Shown: positions 12,640 through 25,261, counted from the first letter of the stretch. The stretch: DNA of 64,000 nt from Dichetophora obliterata (GCA_963920525.1 OY986435.1:268302299-268366298); one strand, 5' to 3'. The notes: generated from the letters alone by a model not told the origin. Numbers and translations are program-made.

Positions 12640-13430
12640 TTGTCTATGTCTAGGATATGCCGTTGCACGTTGCAACAATAGGAAATACGCAAACCGTACA
12701 CTATCGCAACAACAAAATACAAGCTAAAAAACCGTACAATATTTCCTATGTATGCTACAATGAAACCCATGTATTTGGCGATGCTATGAATTCAAGTTTA
12801 TGAAATGCAACCCAGTGTTTGTAATGAGAGAGAAAATAATGAGAGGACAGTCAAACAGAAAATGGAATGAGCATTAAGTGCAGCACATTATAGAGTTCTT
12901 TGAGATGTTGATTTTACTATGCTACGCTTACGCAATAAAACGCTCTCGATTGTATATTTAAACTTTTAGTGGTGACTTGGAGTCTCACAGACCCCTCCCG
13001 AGTCGCGATTTCCGAGAAATCGAGAAGACTGCAAAGTTACTTAAATGTTTATTTTTGATTAAAATTTGAAAATAAAAAGACAATTGTTTTAACATTTATT
13101 CTTTGAATTTTACTTCTATAAACCAAAGTTTGTAGTTTTTTTAAAAGATTTATTACTCTTTACTGAATAATCAAACAATGAAGTAAAGGAGCCTGTGAGA
13201 CCCCACGTCACTGGTAGTGCAAAAAAAGTTCTCGTCACCACTTAAAATCCGTGCTCTCATGCAATTATGCTAGACATGGAAAATACTCCTAAAAAAGTAC
13301 TCCATAAAATAAATGTTCAGGACAAAATACAGGCCATCTATTAAATGTAAAGGCTTTAAAAATTTTACTGTTTATATTATTTGAAAAAGTCTTTCAAAAA
13401 CGTCGAAAATTCAATTTTTGTGAAACAAGT
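12640..13430. other. No gene; short inverted repeat
   Basis: An imperfect inverted repeat spans about 12965-13248, with outer arms TTTTAGTGGTGAC and GTCACCACTTAAAA. Inside are related words tctcacagacccc and gtgagacccc. It may be a small decayed MITE. Nothing coding is seen. Confidence 0.45.
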
Positions 13431-15069
13431 CCGCGCGTCACATGATTAGGTACAGAGCTTTTTTTTAGGTCAAAGCTTATCTCTCAGCTGCAAGCTTTTT
13501 AAAGAGCTTTATATTGCTTTTGTTTTAAATTTTATTATGTTTTTAAGATATTTGGTGAAAGAGAGGACTGCAATTTGTACCGTTAAATTGTAATAATTAG
13601 TTTTCATAAACATATGAAAAAACAGGCTCTATTTTTTGCGTCACTTGAACAGGTACATTAGTCGAAGCAGTGCTGTTCAATCAGGTGGGTGTAAAATATT
13701 TTTTTAAAGTGCAGGCAGGGAAAATAACAATATTATTCTTTGAATTCCAAATTATACAGAGCGAATATGGGCCGTGCAAATCAGTTCAATAAAGCTGAAA
13801 AGGCAAAAATTAAAGCATATTCTGAGATGGGACTTTCAGGTCGTGCTATTGCCAAAAAAAATTGAAAGAAGTGCTAACGTTGTGTCTAGCCTCTTGCGAA
13901 ACCCAAATTTTTATGGAAAAAACATGAAAGGAAGGCAAAAAAGGGCTACAACCTTTGCTGACAGAAGAGTCATATTGAGGTTAGCATCAAATTCTAGTGA
14001 CTCTGCAGCAAAAATAAAGGATAAAAGTGGTGTTGATGAAAGTGTTTCTACTGTGAGGGGGATTATAAATAGCGGCGAGCATCTCAAGCTAAAACAACTC
14101 CAAAAGAAACCACCACTGAACACGCAAAGAAAGAACGAACGCCTAGAATTTTGTAGAACACACATGACATGGAACTTGGAGTGTTAATCTGTGGTTCTCT
14201 CCGATGACAAAAAGTTTAATTTTGATGGCCCTGATGGGTTTAACTATTATTTCCACGATTTACGGAGGGAAGAAGGTTTTCTGGCCCGCCACCACAGTCG
14301 CGAAGAAGGAGTGATGATTGTCTGGGGCGCGGTATCTTTTTATGGAACTGTTGGTCTTGAGTTTCAAACAGCAAAAATGACCGCAAGATCGCATAATCAA
14401 ATACTAGAGATGGCTTTTCCAAAAATTTCAAATATTTTCGTACCAATTCAATGGACATTTCAGCACGCTAATGCCCCGATACACACAGCAAGAGTGGTCA
14501 AAAGCTGGACACAGAACCAAAATGTCAGTTTGTTGCAATGGCCTCCTTACTCACCGGATCTAAACATTGTGATAGTTGTCTGGGGATGGTTGAGCCGAAG
14601 GTTTATGAATCAGGCCAGCAATTTGATGATCGAGAGTCACTCATTTCAGCGATTAAAGAAAAAACATGGAGCAAAATTTCGTTAAACTATTTAAAAAGTC
14701 TTTATGGTAGCCTACCAAACAGCATTTTTGAAGTTATTTTGAAAAAAAGGGGGACTAACCCATTATTAAATAAAAATTTTAATTAAAAAAATTGCCTTTG
14801 GTGTTTTATTTTATTGTTTTCTTTGATTAAAGGAGCTGTCTGTACCTATTCAAGTGACACGAAAAATAGAGCCTGTTTTTACATATGCTTATAAAAACTA
14901 ATTATTACAATATAACGGTACAAATTGCAGTCCTCTCTTTCACCAAATTTCTTGAAAATTTAATAATATTTAAACAAAAACAATATTAAGCTTTTTAAAA
15001 AGCTTGCAGCTGAGAGATAAGCTTTGATCTAAGAAAAAAAAGCTCTGTTCCTAATCATGTGACGCGCAG
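13431..15069 (+). mobile_element. Tc3-like element with 230-bp inverted repeats
   Basis: The left arm (13431-13659) and right arm (14840-15069) are inverted copies. They share GCGCGTCACATGATTAGG at the outer edges and GTCACTTGAA at the inner edges. A TA lies at 15070-15071, but the left flank no longer shows one. Long terminal repeats of this kind are typical of Tc3-type members of the Tc1/mariner superfamily, and the enclosed transposase agrees. Confidence 0.88.
13767..14786 (+). pseudogene. Tc3-like transposase, inactive
   Basis: It starts at ATG 13767 (MGRANQFNKAEKAKIKAYSE). A helix-turn-helix region follows (GLSGRAIAKK), then a frameshift in an A-run near 13853-13861. Next come LRLASNSSDSAAKIKDKSGV and RLEFCRTHMTWNLEC-stop. 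The catalytic core is VVLSDDKKFNFDGPDGFNYY (first Asp kept) and FQHANAPIHTARV, where the family has QQDNAPIH, so the second Asp is Ala. It ends YSPDLNIVIVVWGWL, where the family has NPIENLWG, so the Glu is Ile. The C-terminal part continues in another frame to a stop at 14786. Frameshifts, a stop and two lost catalytic residues make it a pseudogene. Confidence 0.92.
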
Positions 15070-15129
15070 TAGGTTTAAGATTTGCATTAAATTGGTAAAA
15101 ATATTTTTCTATTAGCGACCTCAAATTAA

Positions 15130-15355
15130 CCCTGCTTTAATATCCTTATTAGAAGTCGCTCAAAAGTTAACCATACGTCTTTCAGAAGTTTCATTGTTTT
15201 CGTGGCTTTATAATATGTTAATTATTATACACATTTTATTATAATTTTTTTATTTAAAAATCAGAATAAAAACTTACAGTGAAAGCATTTCACGAGAGGC
15301 AGAGTAAAAAATGTAAAAAGCATACGTCTTGCAGACGTAGGTTATCAAGGCAGGG
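15130..15355. mobile_element. piggyBac-type MITE (TTAA)
   Basis: This 226-bp element has ends CCCTGCTTTAATA and, on the other strand, CCCTGCCTTGATA. It is flanked by TTAA at 15126-15129 and 15356-15359. CCC termini plus TTAA are the piggyBac signature. Inner repeats catacgtctt occur near both arms. It has no coding capacity. Confidence 0.8.
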
Positions 15356-15359
15356 TTAA

Positions 15360-16185
15360 CTAAGATGAAAAGTTTTATAAATATCACACAACTTCTTCTA
15401 TTTTTGTCACTTCTTTATAAGGGCTCAACGCAATGTGCGATGGTTGGCGTTTCAGTTAAGATTTTTATTGTTGTTTTTGATATGTTGCCGTTGGCATTGC
15501 TTTTAATTGCCGCATATCGTCAGCCAAACACAACTGCAGCAGCTACTGTTTGATTTTTGTTGTTGCCATTGTTATTGTGCTCTGCAGCCTGTCTACTGTG
15601 TGGCCTAAAATTGTTTTCTTAAATATCAAGAATTTTCTGCAATTATTATAAGATTGCCCCGCTGAATGCAGAGAAAATATTTCAAATATTTCAAATTTGT
15701 TCATCGGCGAAAGTGTTGAGTGAGTCTTAATTTAATTTAATTAACACCATGATTATTTGGTATTGCCAGCTCGAACAGTGGAATGCACAATGAAAGAGAG
15801 TGGCAGAGATGCGGTGACCTTGAGATGGGGTGGCAAGCAAGCCCATGCTCCTCACATTGTGGAAAAAAGCTTAATTTCATTGAAATGCTGCAAGCCAGTT
15901 TTTTGTATTATTATTACTTCAACAGAAAATACATGTCTTTTAACAGTTCGACATTCAAGGTCATAAGTTTTCCTTCAGTGATAATTATGCCTGAAGTTCA
16001 AAGAATTGAGTAAGTGTTGAAAAAGGGTTGGTATTTAATTCAACAATTTTGCTTAATTGGCTTTGCTATAAATTTTGATAAATTTTTACTTGTATGTGAT
16101 AAGAATTATTAGGATAGAAAAATAATAATTATTATAACCATCTAATGTTAAATACTAATGTCGATTTTGAGTAGGTACCAAACCA
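15360..16185. other. No gene recognised
   Basis: A 62-codon ATG frame at 15365-15553 begins with a hydrophobic stretch resembling a signal peptide. It has no other support. The rest is AT-rich and featureless. Confidence 0.4.
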
Positions 16186-16187
16186 AC

Positions 16188-16385
16188 ACACGTACCACGG
16201 CTCACTTAGACCTATAAGTTCCATTGTGATACCGCTGCACACTTGGCCTATAGTGCGAGTGGAACCACATTGAGCTCTTAATAAGACATTGAGCTTGTAA
16301 GACGTTTCGCGCTTGTCTTTGACAGATCGTCAAGCTCCGAGAAGGAAAATGACCCCAGAAATTTATGGCCTGTGAATTTTGAGTA
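16188..16385 (-). pseudogene. 3' fragment of I/LOA-type LINE
   Basis: Read on minus, the segment matches the 3' end of the LINE at 46175-46746. Shared words on plus are cttagacc-ataag-tccattgtg, cactcggcc/cacttggcc, ggaaccacattgag and gacag-tcgtcaagctc. Only the last 150-200 bp are present and no domain remains. Confidence 0.65.
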
Positions 16386-16954
16386 ATTATACATAAATCT
16401 AAATTATACATAAAGAGCTTTCTCTAGATTCTATCAGCACATTTTTACTCCTATGGAAAGTTATGTGCTAAAAATAGAGAAATGCACTAAGCACAGCACT
16501 AAGATACAAAGTGCTGTCCAAAGAGTTCTCTTCTAAGTCAGAAAATGCGAACAAGTTGTACACTTACCTTACTGGACAGAAAATTGTTGAAGATCCAAAC
16601 AATTTGTTTGACTTTTCTAACATTTATTTAATTTTTATTTCATTTATTTAGAGAACATGTTGGTACAATAAGAACAAAAACGTAAATCTAGTGGCTATCC
16701 ATGGAAATCAGCAAATTGTATGCGATTTGTTTTAAGGAGGTCTTTGGTCAGCCTTCTATCCAAATTTAAGTGCATTCTCCCAGTTCAACCATTTTAGTTG
16801 AATGTTTAAATTAAACGCAGGAAATTTCTAATTTAAGAAAAGAACTGGATTTTTCAAAAGAACCAGGATCTGAATTTATATCTACAAACCTCCTGATGTG
16901 CGGTTGACCAGCAGCTGTCGCCAGAAATCATAATTTTTAACATATCACTGTCTC

Positions 16955-18300
16955 TTGGGACATTTCTTTTATATTGAAAATCATCCCATCTCACACAAAT
17001 TTACAAGAATGGTGATAAAAGATCAATTGAAAATTATAGATAGATATTTTGTCAGTCATTTCAAAACTTTTTGGTATAAAATCATTTATGATAAGCTCAC
17101 AAGTCTCATCAACTGCAGTCTGAACGTGCAGCAACACGGGTTCCAAAAATAACAATCTACCACTACTAATCTGACGATCATGGTATCAGATTTTTTAGTC
17201 AAAATGGAAAAGAGGCACCAAATACATGCTATATATACTATTATCAGTAAAACCTTCGATAAAGTCAATTGCAGCATCCTAATATATAAATTTAAAAATT
17301 TTGTTATTGTGGGTTCTATGCTCAGTTGGCTAAAATCATTTCATCACATCAGAGAAGTAAAATTTTAAGGAATTCATTCAAATTCGGATTATATCATTCC
17401 AAAAGCTTTTCCGATGTTAGCCTTTATAAAACGTAATATCTCTGATTTTAATGATCCATATACACGTTTATATTTGTTCTCCGCCTTTGTAAGGTCTAGG
17501 CTTGAATATTGCTTGTTTATTTGGAGTCCTTTCTATGATATTCATATTAATAGACTTGAGTCTATTCAGAAAAGATTTATGAAATTTGCACATAGGCCGT
17601 TGAATTTTACCGAGCCTCTAACATATAGTATACGCTGTAAATTATTGCATGTAAACTCACTGAAAAATAGAAGAACAATTCAGGTCTTAGAGTTTATTCG
17701 TGGTTTAATAAGTGGTAATATTGATTGCGCATCGCTTCTTGAATGTATAAATTTGAATATTCCTTCAAGAAACTTGCGTTGTTGTGTACCATTTTATATT
17801 AGAGCTTACAAGTCAAACTATGCAGCATGTGAACCCATTACTAGAGCACTTAAAATGTACAATAACTTGTTTTCAATTACTCTTTTGGATTTTTCCATGC
17901 CCAAGGAATTATTTAAGCAATCATTGCAAGATTTTTTTGTCAACTTAAGTGAAGACTTAATCTTTGTAATATATATTACCTTGTATCTAGACTAAGTTCT
18001 GACTAATATGATTTTCTATCATCTGTCTGTAAATTAAATAAATAAATAAATAAAATTTTAGTCTCCTCAGAAGTTTCGGAAGGTAGCCGACTCCTTGGTC
18101 CTCTTCTGTTCAATATATTCATATCAAAAATGTCAGAAGTTTTGAATGATATTTCACATCTTATGTAAGTGGTATATTTAAAAATATAATATGTAATTTA
18201 ATCAGAGGCGGATGTAAATTTCTTACATTCGAAATTGTTGTCTCTGGAGCACTGTTGTAACATTTTTTACCTAATATTGTTCCTAATGAAAAGACTCTGG
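16955..18300 (+). pseudogene. LINE relic interrupted by a sibling LINE copy
   Basis: The outer relic shows reverse transcriptase pieces in order: YDKLTSLINCSLNVQQHGFQK (17085-17150), then MVSDFLVKMEKRHQIHAIYT and SKTFDKVNCSILIYKFKN (17180-17330, motif A with Asp changed context). Beyond the nested copy comes GSRLLGPLLFNIFISKMSEV (18080-18140, motif B region). That order, with a complete 3' end sitting between motif A and motif B, indicates insertion of a second LINE rather than simple decay. The YADD region is not legible. Stops and frameshifts are frequent. Confidence 0.75.
17400..18055 (+). pseudogene. 5'-truncated LINE 3' end, nested
   Basis: The open stretch 17414-17995 encodes the C-terminal region typical of Jockey/CR1-group LINEs (FIKRNISDFNDPYTRLYLFS, VRSRLEYCLFIWSPFYDIH, LESIQKRFMKFAHRPL). 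A short 3' UTR and an (AAAT)n tail at 18036-18055 follow. The catalytic domain is missing, so this is a 5'-truncated insertion. It interrupts the outer relic between reverse transcriptase motifs A and B. Confidence 0.8.
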
Positions 18301-19392
18301 AACTTAAACCTTCAAACGTATTTGATTTTTTGAAAAGAAATTTAGTGTCAATTTGACACTATTCATTACAACCAAAGGTTTAAGTTAAATACCACTGGAA
18401 ACACAAGTTTTTCGATTTGTATTCATGTAATATTAAAACATTTATTAAAAAAACTCAAAAGGAATGCTTAAGATTTGTTTGCCACACTAGAAATATAAAT
18501 TAAAAATAATTCATAGAATGCCAAAAATAAAAAATTTATGATTGTTATTAACTAACTGCACTAGGTTTGGGCACATTTTTTACATAGGGTAATAAGATGA
18601 AATGGTTAAACATGGGAATCGCAGTTATCATATCGCGTTCTGTGGAGATTTGCACTTGATTTATACGAACAAATAATGAATTTACGTTAATAAGAAGTTT
18701 TTATTTTTACTTTGCTTTACTTTCTTAACTTTTTAAAATTTTTTATACAGCTTTACAACGAAATCTATTTTCCTTGATAAAATATAAAGTTTGGAATTTT
18801 TTCTTTGGTACAATATAAATTTAGGAATGATTTTTACAGTGATCCAAAATCCCAAGTGAATATAAGAAAGATATAGGTTTTCTTTTTAAAAATAGTGTGA
18901 AATTCACACTAAAATCTATTGAAGATTAATAAAAGTTTCATGTCTTACCAATATCCCTAACAGATTCAGAAATACTTTAAAAAAAAAATAGTTTTTTTAA
19001 TTTTACGCCGAAAAACACACAACGTTATGTCAAACAAATGTCAAAAATTGATCTCTAATGAATTTATTTAATTTTTAGCTAGCTAAATAAAAATATTTCA
19101 TCATCCGCAGAAAATTTTTCACACAAGATTTTCTATCAGTATGTAATAAAAGCCTACCAAAAATGTCATGTTTTTAAGCAACTCTGAAAATATCAAAGAT
19201 ACTGGTAAAAAATCTGCAAACTGTTAATCAAAATTCAAAAATTATTATTAAAAAAATATTTTTAAAAATACAGAAGAGAATTAAAAAGTTACACTGTTTC
19301 AAAAAAGTATATCATGCAAAATTTTGCAGAAGTACTAACTTTTTTACTTTTTAACATGTTTACTGTTTTTTTAATATTTTTACGAAATGAAC
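18301..19392. other. No gene; AT-rich
   Basis: No supported feature is seen on either strand. Confidence 0.4.
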
Positions 19393-19541
19393 TTAATTAG
19401 TTTTTATGATCTATTGAATAATTACATGAATTTAGATTGTGAGCTTTAGATCAAGAAAGTTTTCAAGAAGCTCACTTACTTGATCTAAAGCTCACAATCT
19501 TAATTCATGTAATTATTCAATAGATCATAAAAACTAATTAA
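19393..19541. repeat. Hairpin with 63-bp arms
   Basis: Left arm 19393-19455 and right arm 19479-19541 are reverse complements with about one mismatch (outer word TTAATTAGTTTTTATGATC). The loop is 23 nt. A third partial copy, matching the inverse of the left arm plus loop, lies at 20044-20089 (cttcttgaaaac ... ttaattcatg). The transcript would fold strongly. It is probably the residue of an inverted-repeat element. Confidence 0.85.
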
Positions 19542-20231
19542 CTTTACTATGGCAGAGCACGGCCAAATAAGTTTAATTAATGCCAAATTAATTAAATAAT
19601 CTAATAATTGATCGATTTTTCGGTCAAAGTCATGTGTAATTGAACATGTGGTTGTGAAAATAGCCACCTTTCAGTTAGAACACTAGCTTCTGGCGAAGCA
19701 AAAAACTCGTTTCATTTCTATGGTGCATTTCGACAAGCAATCGAACACCAATGAATATTGAAATAAATGAAGAAGCAACTAGAACAGATGGCAACCCTTG
19801 ATAGAGTTGATGGCGGTGATCTATAAATAGCCTACTGCTTTGAAATGTCATATGATTAGCAGCCATACAATTCATAAGACTGAATTCCAAAATCTGCACA
19901 TTCATATGCTAGTTTAAACAGTGAGTTGATCACAGCTTAATCACTCAAAGACTACTGAAGAGGAATATGTAGCGATTTCCGAAACAGACTGTCTAGTCAG
20001 CTAAGTGATTGACTCTATACAGAGTTGTTGTTGTTGTTGTTGCCTTCTTGAAAACTTACTTGATCTAAAGCTCACAATCTTAATTCATGAACTTCTGCCG
20101 AAACTTTTTCGTTGTTTTTTCTGTCAGATCCTCCTAGATCCTAATCAAGAACCAGCAGTAGTTGGACATTATGTTCTAGTCCCAAAACCCTTGATAGCGC
20201 CTCTCGATTTGTCATTTAGTGGTGAATCCTC

Positions 20232-21064
20232 TCATCGCCAAGATTGGGTGGAAAGTAGTCCGAGTTGCGAAACAAACAGTGCATTTTGTGTGACATATTC
20301 GCTCCTGAAAATAATTTTCTTTTTAAATAGGTCTTGGCTCTCAATACATATTGTAATTTTTACCAATGGCAAAATAATTTTCAATTTCGACGTAATTTTG
20401 ACTTCTTTCGTTTCCCTTGAACCACATTCCCTTGAACAACGTTTTCGAAAGCCTTGAACCACATTTTCAAACGCATTCCATGCTTCGAGTTCAGCTACAT
20501 CTGAGCAATTTTCGAATTCAGCGTCGCTAAATTTATTCTTAATTTGAGGACCAATATACACACCTTCTTTAATTTTTTTGAAAGAAAAGTTTCGGGAACA
20601 AATCTTAAGTGTGTTCGAACGCAGAACCAGTTTGAGAAAGAGCTTTTACAAAAATTTGTGTGGGCCATACAAGTTGAATAAAGTTTTTTGCGCGATCACG
20701 ACTCTTCCAAAAGCAAAGAAAGCAATTACTTTTAATGAAACATCCTTGCATTCCTTTCAAAATGACAGCTACTTTTAAATCCGCGAAAACATTCCACTGA
20801 TGCGGGTCTTATTGGTTTATTTATAGAACTCGCCTCATAGAGGATATATTCTTTGATATATTTCGCATAACCGACTGGAATGGAAGGCTTGTTGTTACCT
20901 TTGTGTAACAGTACCACTTTAATGCTGTCTTTACCACCGTCAATAAAGAGACGCCATTCGGTTGGGTCAGAGTTTTGTATAATTGCAGAAAAAAGTCTAG
21001 GTATGTCGAAGCAAAAGCAATTATCTCCTGATTTTTGAAGAAAATAAAATTTGTGATTCTTCAT
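20232..21064 (-). pseudogene. CACTA-like transposase-family relic
   Basis: Two minus-strand blocks belong to the same family as the pseudogene at 54837-56000. The first (21064 to about 20800) carries FDIPRLFSAIIQNSDPTEWR and LFIDGGKDSIKVVLLHKGNN, followed by KPSIPVGYAKYIKE. The second (20561-20232) carries MYIGPQIKNKFSDAEFENC and AWNAFENVVQGFRK. From memory, this motif order occurs in a large, mostly unnamed protein family repeated in arthropod and cnidarian genomes. FIDGGKDS may hold the first catalytic Asp. The middle region with the CxxC segment is missing and frames are broken. Function as a transposase is inference. Confidence 0.65.
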
Positions 21065-22291
21065 TTAAAAATCGATTAGGCTTAAATAAAGTTTTTCATT
21101 TATGGCATTAAACTGTGTAAGAAATAAAAAATTCAAATATTATTTTTTAAATTTTTTTCCTTAAAAAAATCACTTTAATCGGCAAAAATTTTTGAAAAAT
21201 CACTAAAAACTCATAAAATTTTAAGTCTAATCAGTCTCTGCTAATTCATTGCTAATTGCAAAGAATAAAATGTCACTAAATGCATAATTTTATTGCCTTT
21301 TCAACAACATATATAATGTTTCTCTCGGATTTACTAATAACGAAAAATTTTGGTTGAAGTCAACCCATTACCTAAAAAAACGCCTTTTTACCGATATCTC
21401 GAAAACCAGTGATATAAAAAAAATTAATTGCCATTTCTGTGATCACTGGCCCCAAATTTATACTAAAAAAATTACTTTGGATGGGGGTGCATTTCACGTG
21501 TAAACCAGTGTTATTATAGTTGGTTTTTTTTTTCTTAAATTCGGATTATGGATTTGATAAATATTTTATGAATTTTATCAATTTCAAATTATTTGATCAC
21601 AACACAATAGGTACTATAAAGCATATTATTTCAATACTAATTTAGTCTAAGGCAAATAATCGGTTCATTAAATTGTCGAAATAATTGTGGAAATTATTTG
21701 TGGCTCTGCGACAGTGGCTCTCTTTTATTTCTTCTTTGGCGAGTTCTCTATCGTTAATGTTGATTTTTCTCTTCTAACTTGTACGTTATTGTTTTCTTCT
21801 AGCTTGCGTCGAAAGCTGCGTACCTACTGACATGACCACTTACTGTGTACGGTAGTTGTCATCAGTGTTTGAGCGGTCATTCGCAAATAAACGCAATAAA
21901 AAACTAGCTACGAACTATCTTCGACTTGGCCAAAGTTAAAATAGGTGATCTTATGGAGCAGCTTGGTTTAACACTGTCACAGTTACTGTTACTCTCTTAC
22001 TAATGTGTAAAATTGTTTCAAACACCAATAATTTCCGCTAATACCAAAGTAGTTATAGTGTCCTGTTAATTTAGCCTTCAGTACTTGCCACTAAAAATTA
22101 GCATCTTTAGTACTTGCCACCCGAGTACTAGTTTTTGCCACTTATTTTCCACATTACATTTTAAGTTTTGCATGTTTTACAAGTTTGATTACGTCACTTT
22201 GCATGGAGAATGAGCGTGGTTTTTATTAATTTTTGCCAAAATTCGAATGCTTAATAAGATATCAATCAACGTTTAAGATATCAATGACTAA

Positions 22292-22515
22292 CAGGTCTAT
22301 TCTGGCAAAGTATCAATTGTTACACAGTATTTTTATTATTTTTATGTGTTTGCTGTAGTTTTGTAATTTCAAAACAAAATTTGAAGCTCAAAAAACTTTT
22401 TTAAAAGCTTTTGAGTGAAATTGTGACTATCTGAAGAGCAGCTGACAATTTCTATCAAAATTTATTATTTTTGTTAATTATTTATAACAATTGAAACTGT
22501 GCCAGAATAGACCTG
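22292..22515. mobile_element. Small MITE, CAGGTCTATTCTGGC ends (copy 1)
   Basis: A 224-bp element with inverted ends CAGGTCTATTCTGGCA. The ends resemble those of the PIF-type MITE at 60075-60612 (CAGCCCTATTCTGGC). Flanks are TAA and CAA, so the target duplication is imperfect. It recurs at 29397-29620. Confidence 0.65.
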
Positions 22516-23096
22516 CAAGTATGTCTTTAATATTCAATAAATACACATATTTTTTCAGCTAGTGATTTTTTCCTTTTCATATTGAAAAACTTTGTTGTTG
22601 TTGTTGTTTCTTTGGAAAGATTCGTTAGAAAAATTAATTGTTCTAACTTTGACCTTAAGCTCAATAAACGATTTTAAACTATCAAACAATTTGTATTTAA
22701 AATCAAGTATGATTTAAACTATCAAACATTAAGAATTTGTATTTAAATCATATAAAGCCAATATTTTTGTGAAATTTATACTGGTTTATCGCTTTGATGA
22801 CGTTATTTTGTAAAAACAGCAATTTTCACTTCAAATGATAACTAAAAATTTTAAATTGAAATAAATAATAATCTGAGAACGTTGGGGGAGGATTTGATAA
22901 TCCTTCGACTAAATTTTAAGTTCTTTGATTTCAGACAATATTCAGCTGAAATACAGTGAACACAGCAAATTCTCTTTTTCCAAAGAAGTTCTTAGAAAAA
23001 CTTTGTCACTGGGTTGTTTGCCGATTTTTTTTTTGTATAAAAGATTTACAGAATGCTGCTGAATTAATTCCTTATAATTTAATGATTTTGCTCTAG

Positions 23097-23342
23097 CCAT
23101 ATCTGAAAGATGCTGGGCTTAATTCTGACTCCAACGTTTACATTCATGAAAGTTTGGCTGCTGAGACTCGTAAAATCCTGCAAGCTGCGATTACTCTTAA
23201 GCGCCAAAAGACCATCTACAACGCTTTTACTTATCGTGGCACTGCTCATATCAGAAAGGAAAAAAATGCTGATAGTATATTCATATCCAGTATTGATGAA
23301 CTGCGTAATCAAACCTTGGAAGCTGATACTGCTGGATTTTAG
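23097..23342 (+). pseudogene. C-terminal remnant of LINE ORF1 (copy 1)
   Basis: The frame encodes KDAGLNSDSNVYIHESLAAE, then TRKILQAAITLKRQKTIYNA and FTYRGTAHIRKEKNADSIFI to a stop at 23342. This is the style of ORF1 ends in Jockey/CR1-group LINEs (VYINE-L..., ...RNG-I-VRK). The N-terminal part is not visible upstream. The frame opens at ctctag, so an upstream splice or deletion is possible. It lies 131 bp before ORF2. Confidence 0.6.
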
Positions 23343-23473
23343 TTTTTTGTATTTTATATCTATTGTTCTCTTAAACGTTACTTTTAATTTACTACAACTT
23401 CTAACCTTTCTCATTTCTAAACACCTGTTCTGATGTATATTGCCTATATTTTTCTTCCCTTTAGTGATACTTT

Positions 23474-25261
23474 ATGTTAGAACCTAATGAAAATCAAAAA
23501 ACTTTAATTCAGGTGTTATGTAGACAACATGGTGGTCTTAATGTTGTCCATTTTAATGCCCGAAGCTTAAATGCGGCTAAACTGGATTATATACGATATA
23601 TTTTTGAAGAATCATCGGTTGACGTTATTTGCATTTCTGAAACGTGGTTGTCTGATAATATAAGCGATGCAACTTGCAGTATTAACAATTACAATGTTTT
23701 TAGAAATGACAGATCTTATAAGAAGGGAGGTGGCGTTGCGGTTTACTGTAAATCTTATCTGAATTCCAAAATTGTAAGTAAATCAAGTGGCACTAGTATT
23801 GAATATATAAACATCTGTATTTCTGATAAAAGCACCAAAATCCTCTTGTCATGTGTGTATAATCCCAATAAATGTCATCCTGTGGACCCATTGTTCTGTG
23901 AATTGTCAAACCACATTCTGAATAACGACACAATTTTGGTATGCGGCGACTTCAATATCAACCTCTTAAATAATGATCCTTTACAGCAATCAATGCATGA
24001 TAAAATATCATCAGTAGGTCTATCTGTAATAAATGTTACTGTACCCACTCGGTTTTCTAATAATACTACTCCAAGTCTACTAGATTATTTCATTGTGTCA
24101 GACACTTCGCTTGTTCTTCTGTTTGACCAAATATTCTTCATATCTGATCACGATTTAATCTTCTGCACGTTAAATGTAAATCTATCTCGTAATGTGACTT
24201 CTACGTCGTTTTTGTATCGTGATTTTAAAAATATTAATTATTTCTCCTTGCTTCTTGATGTGTCTATGTTCTCATTCAATGATTGCTGGCAACTCAGTAC
24301 TGTGGATGACAAACTTAGTTCCTTTTTAAGCCCTGTCAAATATTTGTTCGATAAGCATGTTCCTATCCGCACAATAACAGTGAAAAATTCATCTTGTCCA
24401 TGGTTCTCGCAGGATGTCCTCAATGCCATAAACAAAAGAAATAAACTGCACAAGCTTTGGAAAATCAACCCATCTTCAGCTAACTGGGAGATTTACAGAA
24501 TGGCCCGAAATGCGGCTGTCAATCTTACCAGACTGTCCAAGTCCCGATACTTCTCTTCCAAATTGAATCTTTCCCTTCCTAATAAAACTCTGTGGAATAA
24601 TATAAAAAGACTAGGAGTACGTAATAAGACAACCTTGGCATGTCAAATTGATCCAGACTTACTAAATAATTTTTTCTTAGATAATACCTCTAATTTTAGC
24701 AATAACACGATTTCCCTTACACAGCTTCATGTTCCTAATCTCTTTGAATTTACACCTGTTAGTGAACTAGCTATTGGAAAATGTGTTATGCAAATGAAAT
24801 CAAATGCAATAGGAGAAGATGGCGTTCCGATTAAATTTATTAAAATAATCTTACCACATATAATTAGACCATTAACACATATTATTAATCACTGCCTTAT
24901 ATCTTCAACATTCCCAGCAACATGGAAATCTGCAATTGTGCTACCTGTGGAAAAAAAGTCGAATCCATCTAGTCCAAATCATTTCAGGCCCATAAGTATA
25001 CTGTCCCCGTTATCCAAGGTCTGTAAGAAAATAATAAGCCTACAAATCAATAAATTCTTACATGAAAATAAGCTCTTGTCTCCATTTCAATCTGGCTTTC
25101 GGTTAGGGCACGGGTGTAATGCAGCAGTAGTTAAGGTTATAGATGATTTACGGCCTGCATATAGAACCATAATAGAACCAGAGTCTATTTCGTTACTTTG
25201 CTTATTAGATTTCTCAAAAGCATTTGAGAAGGTAAGCTTACAAGGTAAGTTTACAAGGTAA
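23474..25261 (+). pseudogene. LINE ORF2, endonuclease and RT N-half (copy 1)
   Basis: ATG 23474 opens a 595-codon frame. The AP-type endonuclease comes first, with motifs VVHFNARSLNAAKLDYI, VICISETWLSDN, GGGVAVY, ILVCGDFNIN, SLLDYFIVSD and FISDHDLIFC, so all catalytic positions appear present. A linker follows, then reverse transcriptase motifs KSNAIGEDGVPIKF, AIVLPVEKKSNPSSPNHFRP, SPFQSGFRLGHGCNAAVV and LLCLLDFSKAFEKV (motif A Asp present). The frame breaks at a 26-bp gain of GGTAAG repeats (25230-25265) just before the MITE at 25276. It nicks target DNA and primes reverse transcription in intact relatives. It continues at 26145. Confidence 0.93.

Noticed and set aside
15365..15553. Small secreted protein
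   Set aside because: Only a hydrophobic start is visible; there is no conserved feature or context.
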